A stretch of DNA of 64,000 bases from Nereocystis luetkeana. Its lineage: Eukaryota; Sar; Phaeophyceae; Laminariales; Laminariaceae. The position numbers and the translations under genes were made by a program. The stretch covers positions 1,922,001 through 1,986,000 of the forward strand of contig JARUPZ010000020.1 in NCBI GenBank assembly GCA_031213475.1, read 5' to 3'. The notes beneath the pieces were generated by a model, which had not been told where the DNA came from, did not search any database, and saw only the letters and a program-made list of their open reading frames with translations. Shown piece by piece: positions 32,346 through 42,500 of the stretch; the stretch's first letter is position 1, and each line of letters opens with the position of its first letter.

Positions 32346-32352
32346 CCCTAAT

Positions 32353-32453
32353 ACGGGGGGCCATGTTAAATAGGACCTACGGTACACACAAAAACCGATC
32401 TATTTACCCATTTTTACGAACAAAATTTGGTCCTATTTACTATGGTCCCCCGT
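32353..32453. mobile_element. family A MITE
   Basis: ACGGGGGGCCATGTTAAATA and TTTACTATGGTCCCCCGT, flanked by TA on both sides. Confidence 0.9.
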
Positions 32454-32644
32454 ACCAGCAGCAATGTCCGACGGACGGTCAAACGGATGGGGTCTCTGGC
32501 AAAATCTGGGCTGCTGCGAGTATTGTCGAGGCTGGGTTGATCATGCTCGGTGACAGACTGTCGTCGCATTAGATACGTACAGTGCATGAGTCTGGTGTCT
32601 GCGGTTACAGCCAGAGTCCAGCCATGCGTTGCTTCACGCGTCAA

Positions 32645-32692
32645 CCCCATCAGGGACTGCACGACCGATGCGGGCACAAACCACTTGGAACC
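32645..32692 (+). repeat. family B fragment
   Basis: CAACCCCATCAGGGACTGCA and GCGGGCACAAACCACTTGGA keep only the left half. Confidence 0.45.
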
Positions 32693-32698
32693 AGAGAC

Positions 32699-32970
32699 GC
32701 GTTCTACGATAGAGGTATTAACGCACTAATAGCACATTTTCCGCCAAAACGTTTTTTCCGAATGACGGGGTTCCGTTCCTCAACCCAAAATCGTCGGAAT
32801 GCCAAATCTTGTTTCGAAACATGACGTTTTTGTAGACTCGGTCCATGGGATTATTCATCGGGATGCGATTGATTCTTGCTGAAGTCAGGTTTTAGGTGAG
32901 TTACTATTAGTATGGAGCTTCCTGAGTGAGGAGGAGCCTCAGATATTTTTAGGGGGAATCTCTGTCGTAC
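32699..32970. mobile_element. family I element, second copy
   Basis: Starts CGTTCTACGATAGAGGT and ends AATCTCTGTCGTACC. The body aligns with 20538-20783 except for an ATTAACGCACTA-like insertion near the left end. Confidence 0.7.
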
Positions 32971-33397
32971 CAAAACGGTTACAAAAAAAAAAAATGTGCA
33001 CTTGCTCGACTTGGGCACTACCACGTCGAGCTGCTGAAGGCCGCGGTCGGCTGCAACTCTTATTAATTTCGCAATTAAAAAAAAAAGGGTTGTATCTGTA
33101 ATACGAGTGGAGCTTACTTCTTTCCATCCCATCGACATCATGCGCACGTATCGCATGGCACAGGGTACGATATCATATCGAGACATCGCGAAAATATCCT
33201 CGAAATTGATATCGACATATCCCGAAAATATTGCGTGACATATGTCGAGAATTCTCGATACCATACCGAACACTAACCCTAATTCCACCCCTAACTATTG
33301 GGGGGAGGGGCTCACGGTCGGCAGGGGCGGTCCCGCGGCTCAGCGGCGTGTTTTTGGAGGCGTTTTTCAAAAACAATAAAAAAAACGAGAGGCCGGA

Positions 33398-33513
33398 AGG
33401 TCAGCTTCGACGAAGTCAAAACAGACGCGCTGCAGGAGATCAGCTTCGACGAAGTCAAAACAGACGCGCTGCAGGAGATCAGCTTCGACGAAGTCAAAAC
33501 AGACGCGCTGTAG
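33398..33513 (+). repeat. 36-bp tandem repeat, three units
   Basis: Identical units containing CAGCTTCGACGAAGTCAAAA and CAGACGCGCTGCAGGAGAT. In one + frame each unit encodes FDEVKTDALQEI, ending at a stop in the third. No host gene frame could be attached. Confidence 0.85.
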
Positions 33514-33520
33514 CTATTGT

Positions 33521-33523
<3 letters not shown>

Positions 33524-33552
<29 letters not shown>
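33524..33552 (+). repeat. (CAG)n microsatellite
   Basis: About nine GCA units directly after the 36-bp repeats. Confidence 0.88.
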
Positions 33553-33554
<2 letters not shown>

Positions 33555-33684
33555 ACTCTCTTTGGTCTATCTTTGAAGGGAGTGTTCACAGCGCCGTGTG
33601 TCCTGTGTCATAATAACACACCATAAACGTTACAGCAAAAAAACGACGCAATCACCGTCACCAACTCTGCCCTCCAGCTCTTAC

Positions 33685-33748
33685 CTGAATCTGGACCTGC
33701 AACTTGACATAGCCCGAAACTGGCAGCGGCGCGATGTCCTTCTTCGTC
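33685..33748 (-). CDS. possible internal exon of an unrecognised gene
   Basis: On the - strand a strong acceptor (TTTTGTCTTGGGCAG) precedes 64 bases ending at CAG|GTAAGAG, an ideal donor. With one leading base, 21 codons read TKKDIAPLPVSGYVKLQVQI plus Gln, a pattern like a beta-strand-rich domain. It ends in phase 0, and the exon-like segment at 26738 starts in phase 0, so they could join. The + strand also has an open frame here, so the call rests on the splice sites. Confidence 0.38.
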
Positions 33749-34794
33749 CTGCCCAAGACAAAACGCAACAGGACCCGAACACCAGGGAGCGCACCAGGGC
33801 CAGGCCACGACAGGCCAGGTCAGGCAATGGAAGGGGACGTCAAAGGGCAGGGCAGGGGAGGGTAGAGACATAGGGTAGGGGGGCGGGGAGGGCAGCAAAA
33901 GAAAGAGCGTCAGAAAGAGCGTCAGCACACCCGGGGGCTAGTTCTGAGAGACGTGAGCAAGGGCTGGGCAACAGCGATAGAGACGTGGACGTGTTCGGTT
34001 GGTGCTGCTTCCACAAACTCGGAAGGCGACGACACTACAGCGTGTGCGTGTGCACGCCCCGTCCTGCTCGGGCGTGGGCCTCGCGCGCGGGACTGCCCGC
34101 CGCCCCCCCCCCCCCCCCCCCCCCCGGAGCGGTTGCGCCAAGCCCAGTCCATCGACAAGAGCTTCGTGTCCAACTATCGCATGGCCTTTCGGGAACGTCC
34201 TCGGCAAAGGGAAGGAACAGAGGACCCGGTGAACTGATGAATAAAAAATAACGAGATGCTATCAGCTACCAGGTATATGATAAAGCTATCGGTTGGCTGG
34301 ACTTCGTGGGGGGGGGCGAAGCAATCCGGCTATTAACCGAACAATTAAACTGGTACACTGGCAGTGTTTATCAAATCTCAATCTTCAAATCTCTCAACCT
34401 CCTCGAATCATCAATCTCAACCATCAACTCCAAATCATCTACGAATCCATCAACGACCAGTATCGATATCAGTAATAAATACACCGCTGAGACACAAAAA
34501 ACGGCAGCAGTCAGATATAAAACGATGCTGAAGAACTCGGCGCGATTTTTCCTTCCGCACCAAAGTTTTAACGGCCGTCATTCCCATATAGCCAACCGAT
34601 GACCCAGTCGGCGGCTCATGGCCAGGCAACTCACAGACAGCCGCAACAACTCGAGCATCAGGCATCAGACACGCACGAAGCATCTCGGGCTGCTGCTATT
34701 ATTAGGCCTGTGGGTTGGCTGGACTTCACAACAGCTACTGCTGTAGTTGCTACGAGTACAGCAGTTGGGTGTGGCGAGGTGCACCAATTAACTG

Positions 34795-34915
34795 ACTATT
34801 TTTAGCTGCCTACAGTGAACACCGACAAAAAAAACAACTCGAGCCACAAGGCGCGCCAGCGAGATTACTAAGACGCCCGAACTACTGCGCAAAATTCGCC
34901 GCGTGACAACTGACT
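34795..34915 (+). repeat. family M partial copy
   Basis: AACTCGAGCCACAAGGCGCG, GAACTACTGCGCAAA and ATTCGCCGCGTG are degenerate forms of the words at 31740-31840. Confidence 0.45.
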
Positions 34916-35162
34916 GAAATACCTGGCAAACTAATGCCAACTTATAACAAGTCGGCGACTTTTAGTCGGGCAGCTCACACCGCCAGCTATCATGTTATTA
35001 GTTATGTAGGTTCCACTATGTGGGTTGAAACGCTCAAAGTATTATGAATAGTCTCATATGGTAAATACCGGACCCCTACTTTGGCGGCTGTAAAACTGCT
35101 GTTGTCTGCTGTCTGTAATCATTGTCATGCGGTACCAAAAGGGCCGCGGTTTAAGAGAGCGC

Positions 35163-35247
35163 ATTTAGAACCTCAGTCCCGTTTTGGGGACAAACTACTT
35201 AAAAATTGAGTGGTTTGTTCTCAGAACGGGACTGCGGTTCTGAAAGG
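35163..35247. mobile_element. family B MITE
   Basis: TTTAGAACCTCAGTCCCGTT and CGGGACTGCGGTTCTGAAAG pair around TTAAAAATTGAGTGG. Confidence 0.78.
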
Positions 35248-35258
35248 TAGTCCATTTA

Positions 35259-35360
35259 GCCCTTATAGGGCCTGCAGTCCCGTTTTGAGGGCAAACTACT
35301 GGTACTTAGAATCTGAGTACTTTGTCCTCGAAAGGGGGCTGACCGCGGTTTGCTCTCAGA
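35259..35360. mobile_element. family B MITE with small insertions
   Basis: CCCTTATAGGGCCTGCAGTC at left, GCGGTTTGCTCTCAGAAGGG at right. A GGTACT insertion sits in the usually uninterrupted ACTACTTAGAAT word. Confidence 0.65.
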
Positions 35361-35513
35361 AGGGCTGAGAAAAGCAACAGGGGGAGAAAATCGCTCGGTC
35401 TCCATGCACTGCACCCATGTGATGAGCAAACTACTTGGAAATAATACGGGAGTATTTTTACAGCACGAGTATGATATGCTATTCACACTGCTGTACGTAC
35501 TACTATTAATATT

Positions 35514-35624
35514 ACGGGGGGCCATAGTTAACAGGACCTGTGTTATACATAAAAAAACTATATATTTAACAATTTCTACTAATAATAATTGTAATAATTG
35601 GTCCTATTAACTATGGTCCCCCGT
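35514..35624. mobile_element. family A MITE
   Basis: ACGGGGGGCCATAGTTAACA and TTAACTATGGTCCCCCGT, with an extra ATAATTGTAAT in the centre. Flanked by ATT/AAT. Confidence 0.88.
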
Positions 35625-35748
35625 AATAATACAAGTACATGGACTGAGACTACGAATTAGAGAGAGAGTGGAGAAGGATTACAACTCGAACTCCATCGCA
35701 TTGTGATACGTAGGTCCTCTCGAAGTGTAGTGCAAACGTGCACTATTT

Positions 35749-35849
35749 ACGGGGGACCATAGTAAATACGACCAAATATTGTTAGTAAAAATGTCTAAAT
35801 AACTAGGTTTTTATGTACACCAGAGGTCCTATTAACTATGGTCCCCCGT
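35749..35849. mobile_element. family A MITE
   Basis: ACGGGGGACCATAGTAAATA and TTAACTATGGTCCCCCGT. It stands 125 bp from the preceding copy, in the opposite orientation of the AATATTGT half. Confidence 0.9.
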
Positions 35850-36586
35850 TATACTGTACCAGGTACCAGGTACGTACGAGTATTTAGGCTGCTGTGGCCC
35901 CCACTGCTGTAAGAAGGAGGAAATAGATGGAAGTACACTCACACTCACCACTGCTGCTGCTGCTTTGTGAACCATGGGCGGAATATCTCCACACGGCAAC
36001 TTCTGGGCTTCTCTGCGAGCAGCGAGCCTCTGGAGCAAGGCAGCGAAACAGCAGGATGTGTGTGTGTGTTCCTCACATCAAATCGTTCTTATGATGCCCT
36101 TCGAGATCAAGAACGTCCGCGCTGAGCTGATACTGCTGCTGGGTACCTGCTTACAGTAGGAGTAGCACCTGGTATGTAGATACTTCAGGTATTGTACTCG
36201 TGAAGGCGAGGAAGAAGGTCACCCGAAGGCGGTACGTAGTTTTACCCCCCAAAAACTCTACCAGGAACGTACCTCGGGTATTATTATATTCTGTCTTTTT
36301 ATACTATGGTTCGAAAGGTTTGGGGACTGCTACTGCTTGCAGTGCTTCGATTACTAGGGGCTGACAGTCTCTAGAAAACGGAGAGACGCCGCACCACCCC
36401 TGGACTTACCAAGAACCGGGTTCCTCCACGTTGTCAGCCATTGCGGTCAGGGTGGAGTCAGTTGGCGGGCACGATGAGAGAAGAGTGTGGTGAGAGCTGC
36501 TGGATGCCAAATGTGAGATCTGAAAACTTGGGTTTTACTAGATATGTTAAGGCGGTATTACATAGGGGTTTTAGCGAAAACGGAGC

Positions 36587-39500
36587 ATGACGACGACGTG
36601 CATCGATCATATCATGATCGCGATGGTGATGGGCTCTCTACCGAGGCGTGGTACGCTTGGAGCAGGATTGGCCACGCTCACGCTCGCGTGTGGAGCTTGC
36701 GCATTCTCGACGTCGTTGACAGCTTTTTCGCCCGTACTCGGTGAGTTGGGAAACGGCTATGTTTGCAACGTGTCTTTTTGTCGTGTGCGGAGTCATCATG
36801 TCACCCCCAACCTAGAAATGGGTACTGGGTTCAAGCGTACGAGGTTACGTGACACACGTCCATGATCAGTCGTCAGCGTTGCAGATGTACAGCGCCCGTA
36901 ACACGGCCTTCTGGTGCGTACGATTTTCCTCGCAGGGCCTGCAGGTGGCTTGACATCCAGGGGGAGCGAGAGCTTCGCGGTGTCTGAGCGACGAGCGTCA
37001 ACTCGCGGCGTGTTCAGCCTCGGCCATGTCTCCATGTTGACGGGGGCAGCAGTGAGTATCCACATCCGCCCTTCTCCAGCGTTCAACCCGGCGTTCAAAA
37101 CAACCCTCAACAAATTAGCTTGATACAGCCCCCAGTGACGGCAGTGCCTCTAGGGCGAAGCCTGGTGCATTGCGGTGCGCCGGGGTTGAATCGCCTTTTG
37201 TGGACTGCGTAAAGGTGCCGGGACAGGAAACGAAATACAACAATCAGCAGGAGCAGCAGCAGCAGCAGCAGCACGAGTAGTAACTGGGGTATGTATCATA
37301 TTCAAATTAGTACCCACAGCAGAGGCGAGTTGCAGGAGTTAGTGCCATTACGTACACAGAGGACAAGCCCGTACATGTACGTTCGTAGCGGTGTTGGTGC
37401 GCTGGTGTCGCCGCTGATGGGCAGCCTGCAAGGGTACCAGGTACGTGGTACGTGCGGTACATGCAGCAGTATCACCATACGTACAGAGTACGAGCAGTCC
37501 TGCCGCCGACGCCAGTATAAAGGGGGTGTCGCTCTATGGCCGTGTCGGTGTTATTTATAGAAGCACCACTGCCTCGGCGATACACAGGCGTCAAGGATCT
37601 CCCGCGAAAACACGGCCGCAGGATAAGCTGGAGCGTTGTGTGACGTTCTCACAGAAAACCGGACAAAAGTGAGGGAGAGGGCGACCTTGCACCTCTCTTC
37701 ATCTTTGCAAGATTGCGAACCACGGGGAAATAAAAAATAAAGCCCCGCCAAGAAAGACAACGTCCCGCGAGTAGCTCACAAACTCCTACGAGAGAGTGAC
37801 GAGAGGGTGGACTTTTGGAGCGTCCTTCGAGACGCGTTGAAGCGTTACGAACGGGTGTTCTACGTTTTTGGGTAGGCTTTTGAATTAGGGGGCATGGTAT
37901 TCACATACTGTACGAGTACATAGCGGTGAGTTGCAACGACGACGGGGCCAAGACTATGGGCTATGCGAGTTTTTCTGATAACCCTGTTGTCTCGGACATC
38001 GAATGCCTTGTTTTTCTGATAACCTCGATGATTTTGATCGCGTATGCCTTGTTGGCTGATATCGAATGCCTTTTTTGTCGGATATGTGATGTCCGATGCC
38101 TGGTGTCTCTTGTATGATGTCTCTTGCCTGATGTCCGATATCTGATGTCTCTTGTCCGATATCCGAAAACACGATGTCTCTTGCCTGATGTTCGATATAT
38201 GATCGTATTTTCTACTCGTCGTGTCGGCTTTACATTTGATATGTTTCCTCCCGCTCTCACAAGACTGGCCGGCGGATACGGCAGCGGCAGCAGCAGCAGC
38301 AGCAGCAGCAGCAGTTGCGATCGGCGTCGGGGGCCGTCCCCGCGGAGGCGTTACCGAACGGGGGGAGCGTCTCGCCTGATGGAGGGCCGCCGGCTAAAAC
38401 GAGGAGCGAAAAGATCAAGGGTTACCCGAGCGCCATCTACAAGTTCACGCGGCCGCACACAATCAGAGGTGGGAGTTCGGCGTTTCTCCTGAAGCAGGAG
38501 AGGTGGGGTGGGGGGTGGGGGGCTTAATAATATTTGTTTGTTTTCTAAAGTCATCTGACCATTGACGACGCATCCCTTTCGAGACGGACCACCGTGAGAC
38601 GGAGGGGGGGGGGGGTACTCATGTCATGCATGACCGTAGCCGTATAACCATAGACCCTGGCACCCCTTGAATGCCAGGATAGAGCACGCCGGGTTTTCGC
38701 CGACCAGGCAAGACAGTTTTCTTGCACCAAGTGAGAAGCGCCGTGGGATGTTCGGCGAGTCGCATGAAGGGTGGCGAATTAAGCCGACACGCTGGCGTAG
38801 TATTTGTCAACAAGGAACTCAAATATCGAGCCACAAACGCGCCCGTCGGGTACGTACGAAGACGCAGAACTCCGCAAATTTTCCGCACGCGAGTACTACT
38901 GTAGTAGTATCTGCAGATACTGCAGATTCCTACAGTAGGAGTAGCCAAGTCTTACGGGCGAACACAGTAATCAGAACCAAACATGGTGTGTAAAACACAG
39001 GGGGATATATACCTGGTATATGATTATTGGGGTCCATCGCGGGTCCTGACTCCAACATTAGCCCCCCCCCGCCCGTAATACTGACTATTACGGGAGACCA
39101 TAGTTAATAGGACCAAATATTGTTAGTAAAAATGGTTAAATATATAGGTTTTTATGTATACCACAGGTCCTATTAACTATGGTCCCCCGTAAATACTGTG
39201 CGACTTATAGTCGGCCAACTCGCAGCTCTACCTCTGCAGGGGTTCAGAGAAGAAAACACACGACGACTGTATGTGTAGGCATGAAATGGAGGAGTTTTTT
39301 TGCGCCTCGGCTTTTTTTCTCTCTTGCGGCCGGCGGTCGTTCTTCGTGGTCTCGGGAGGCCCGCGTGTACACACGGCTCAGCAGTGGACCCCGGCCGAGG
39401 TCCGTGGCGCGTGCTTTGGGGTTTCGAAGTCGCGAAAGCTAGCAAGTAACTACGGGATCTGTTTCCGCAGAGCCAGAGCCTGCAAGGACAATGCAAACCC

Positions 39501-42500
39501 CCACGTTTATTTTTTATTTTTTTGGAAAAAATGCTCTGCGATTTATTTCGTCACGCTGCTGTTCTTGCAGCTCCCTCAAGCGTTGTAGCATTTGCGGCAG
39601 CCACGATACAGCGGCAGTCCCACATCAGGCTCTTCCCTTTGTGACGGCGACGGACCGTGCTCCTGCGTGTGTGCGTGTGTATGCCATTATTCCTGCCTTC
39701 CTAGGAAATTTGAAACGAACGCGTATCGGTAGGCTCAAAGGAGCGGTGTATTTGCGGGGGCAGAACATTTTTAAACCCCCGTTCCTCGGGAATATAAAGC
39801 GACGTGCAGCCACGGGATTACCTACTCCTACAACGGCAGCAGCAGTACAGCGGCAGCAGCAGCAGTACAGCAGTACAGCAGCAACAATACAGCAGTACAG
39901 CAGTACAGCGGCAGCAGCAGCAGTACAACAGCAGCAGCAACAATACAGCAGTACAGCAGTACAGCAGCAGCAGTACAGCAGTACAGCAGCAGCAGCAGCA
40001 ACAATACAGCAGTACAGCAGCAGCAGTACAGCAGTACAGCGGCAGCAGCAGCAGTACAGCAGCAGCAGCAACAATACAGCAGTACAGCAGTACAGCAGCA
40101 GCAGTACAGCAGTACAGCAGCAGCAGCAACAATACAGCAGTACAGCAGCAGCAGTACAGCAGCAGCAGCAGCAGCAACAATACAGCAGTACAGCAGCAGC
40201 AGTACAGCAGCAGCAGCAACAATACAGCAGTACAGCAGTACAGCAGCAGCAGTACAGCAGTACAGCAGCAGCAGCAACAATACAGCAGTACAGCAGCAGC
40301 AGTACAGCAGTACAGCAGCAGCAGCAGCAGTACCCCAACAAGAGTGGTGCAACAGCACCCGCGCGTCACGCCCTGGTCTTTGTGACGGCCATGGTGATGT
40401 CGTGTTTTGCGTGTGTGCAGTGTTCACCAGCAGGAGAAGATGTAAAGCCGTGACTACAGCATAGCAGCAGCAGAACATTTATACGTCCAATTGTTTTTCA
40501 AGTCGCCCACACACCTTCGAACCTATATCTTTATAGGCATACATAGGAACGCCTGCTTGCTGTGTACTTACTCCCTCTTCAACTTGCGACACCCGGAGGA
40601 TCTCAAGGCAACCACATCCCGAAGGGGAATCTTGTAACTGTATTTAAAAATTGAAAAATTTACTGCTGTGAGATCGAGGATTCCGTCGAAACTCATCTTT
40701 GGAAGCCGTGTGTGATGCTTCGATCGCGCGTACCACGGGTTTTGTATTGGCCTCATGCTGGGTATACAGTCCGTATATGAGGAAGACAAAATCTGAAGCT
40801 GCAAAATTCAAGGAGTGTGCGTGTGTCTATATACAGCATCAGCCAGACGAAACAGCTCGAGCTGGCGAGGTGTTGGGTGTCGTGTCCGAACTGCGAGTAG
40901 GAAACTGCACCACACGCGTGGAGCTACCTACACGGGTCGGGTCGAACCTCGCGGGTCGGATCAGGTCGGGTAGCAAAAACCGGACCCGATCCGTGAAAAT
41001 TTGATAACCTCCTGACCCGACCCGACCCGATCCGTGAGATTTCGAAACCTTCCTAGCCGAACCCGTGGGTAGGGGTCATGGCCGTGAAGAGCCCTGGTTA
41101 CTGTTAATAGGGGCGGCCGTGTAATCTAGCAGCTTGCTTCGCTCGTATTAATAGTATGAACGCTTGCTTTGCCACGTGTTTGCGGGTTTGGCAGGGACCA
41201 TCCTAGCCTCCGTCACCGGAGTTGCGAGAGCCCTCTCGGAGAATCCGACCGCCATCAGGTGAGAAAGCTAAGCTATTCAATAGACCGCTCGCTTCACCGC
41301 GGCGTATGGCATCAAAGATGCCGCGGGCCCATTTAACTCTTAAAAGACCTTGCCTCAAAGATGCTGTGAGGCCGTTTAACTCGCGGGAGACCTTGCCTTT
41401 CTCGGTCGCGTCGAGGCCTCTTTCAGTCCGCAGTATTTAGCATCGGTCCTCTCTCGCGAGAAAACACACACATGCTTTAAGAAATCGTGCCTAGAATTTT
41501 TTGAAGAAAAAAAATAAGAAAGTGTGCAGCCTAGGCACTCGCTTTCTATTATGGGAAAATGGTAAGAAATCTCCCCCGGTCTCGCTCGGCGAGAGTAGGG
41601 ATCTGGTCTACCTACATGCAGCCGGATTTCAGGTTTCTTATATATGCGAGAGGGCCGATGCTGTACTGCATTAGCTTTAGTGTAGGGGGCGGTCAGTCGA
41701 CGGGTCGGATGGCGGTCTCCCATCAATGACATCTTTCGTGGTGGTGGTGGTGGTGGTGGTGATGATTATTGATGATGATGGTGGCGATGGTGATATTTTG
41801 TTCTGGTGGGTGCGGGTGATGGTGGTCGTGGTCATCACGATCTGGAACGTTATCGAAGGTCGTGGTCGGCATAATGATGACGATGGTTGTGATGACGACG
41901 TCGACGTGACGATGACCTACTGTCTGGCGTTAGCTCAGGTTTCTGAAATCTAGCCCCGTGGTAACAAATTTGGCCCACCGTCCCAATGAAAGACCATAGC
42001 AAGTAACGTAAGACAACGTACAGCACTATAAGTACGCGGCACCACGTAAGACAATATCAGGTATCATTTTTGACCAGGCTTAGACTCTTGGTATGTGAGG
42101 CAGGATGCGTCCTGAAACGAAACAGTAATGAAAAATGGTCAGTACGTTTCGTGCTAAGGTCGTGTTTCGTGTGCAAGTTGAGCGAAAACAAACGCCAACT
42201 CATAATTTCTTATATGTTGGGTACTGTATCACCCGTTTTTTTGCGGCCTAGCGCACCGTGCTCGACTGATTCTCTGGGTGCACCGTTTTTTGTTTTTTTT
42301 TTCACTCAAACCTTCGCGTCTCGCCTGGTTGCTTGTTCTGTGCTGTCGTACGATTCATTCGTCGTCTTCCGGTAGCTTGGACCTGGTCCCGAGAGCGGTG
42401 CTCGGACTGGTCGCGCTTCTCCTGGGGAATGCGTTTATTGTCGGGATAAACCAGATCTACGACGTCAACATCGATAAGGCAAGCACAGAAGCGCGACGGC

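Larger units (their letters stand above)
26739..33684. other. repeat-filled stretch, possibly an intron on the - strand
   Basis: No exon seen. It contains family A, B, C, H and M copies and a GTT microsatellite at 29480-29515. It would be intronic only if the two - strand exon-like segments belong to one gene. Confidence 0.35.
33749..36586. other. spacer upstream of the HST gene
   Basis: Mostly repeats (family B pair, family A pair, family M) and a long C-run at 34103-34125. A + strand stretch at 34126-34210 has codon-like composition (RLRQAQSIDKSFVSNYRMAF) but no gene could be assembled from it. No clear promoter element was seen before 36587. Confidence 0.4.

Noticed and set aside
34126-34210. 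+ strand codon-like stretch RLRQAQSIDKSFVSNYRMAF after a C-run
   Set aside because: No acceptor or donor with compatible phase and no neighbouring exon could be found; left as a possible but unsupported exon.
39491-40485. Frames of up to 320 codons with Gln-Tyr-Ser repeats
   Set aside because: They are the CAG/TACAG microsatellite inside HST intron 3; the HST exons on both sides join without it.
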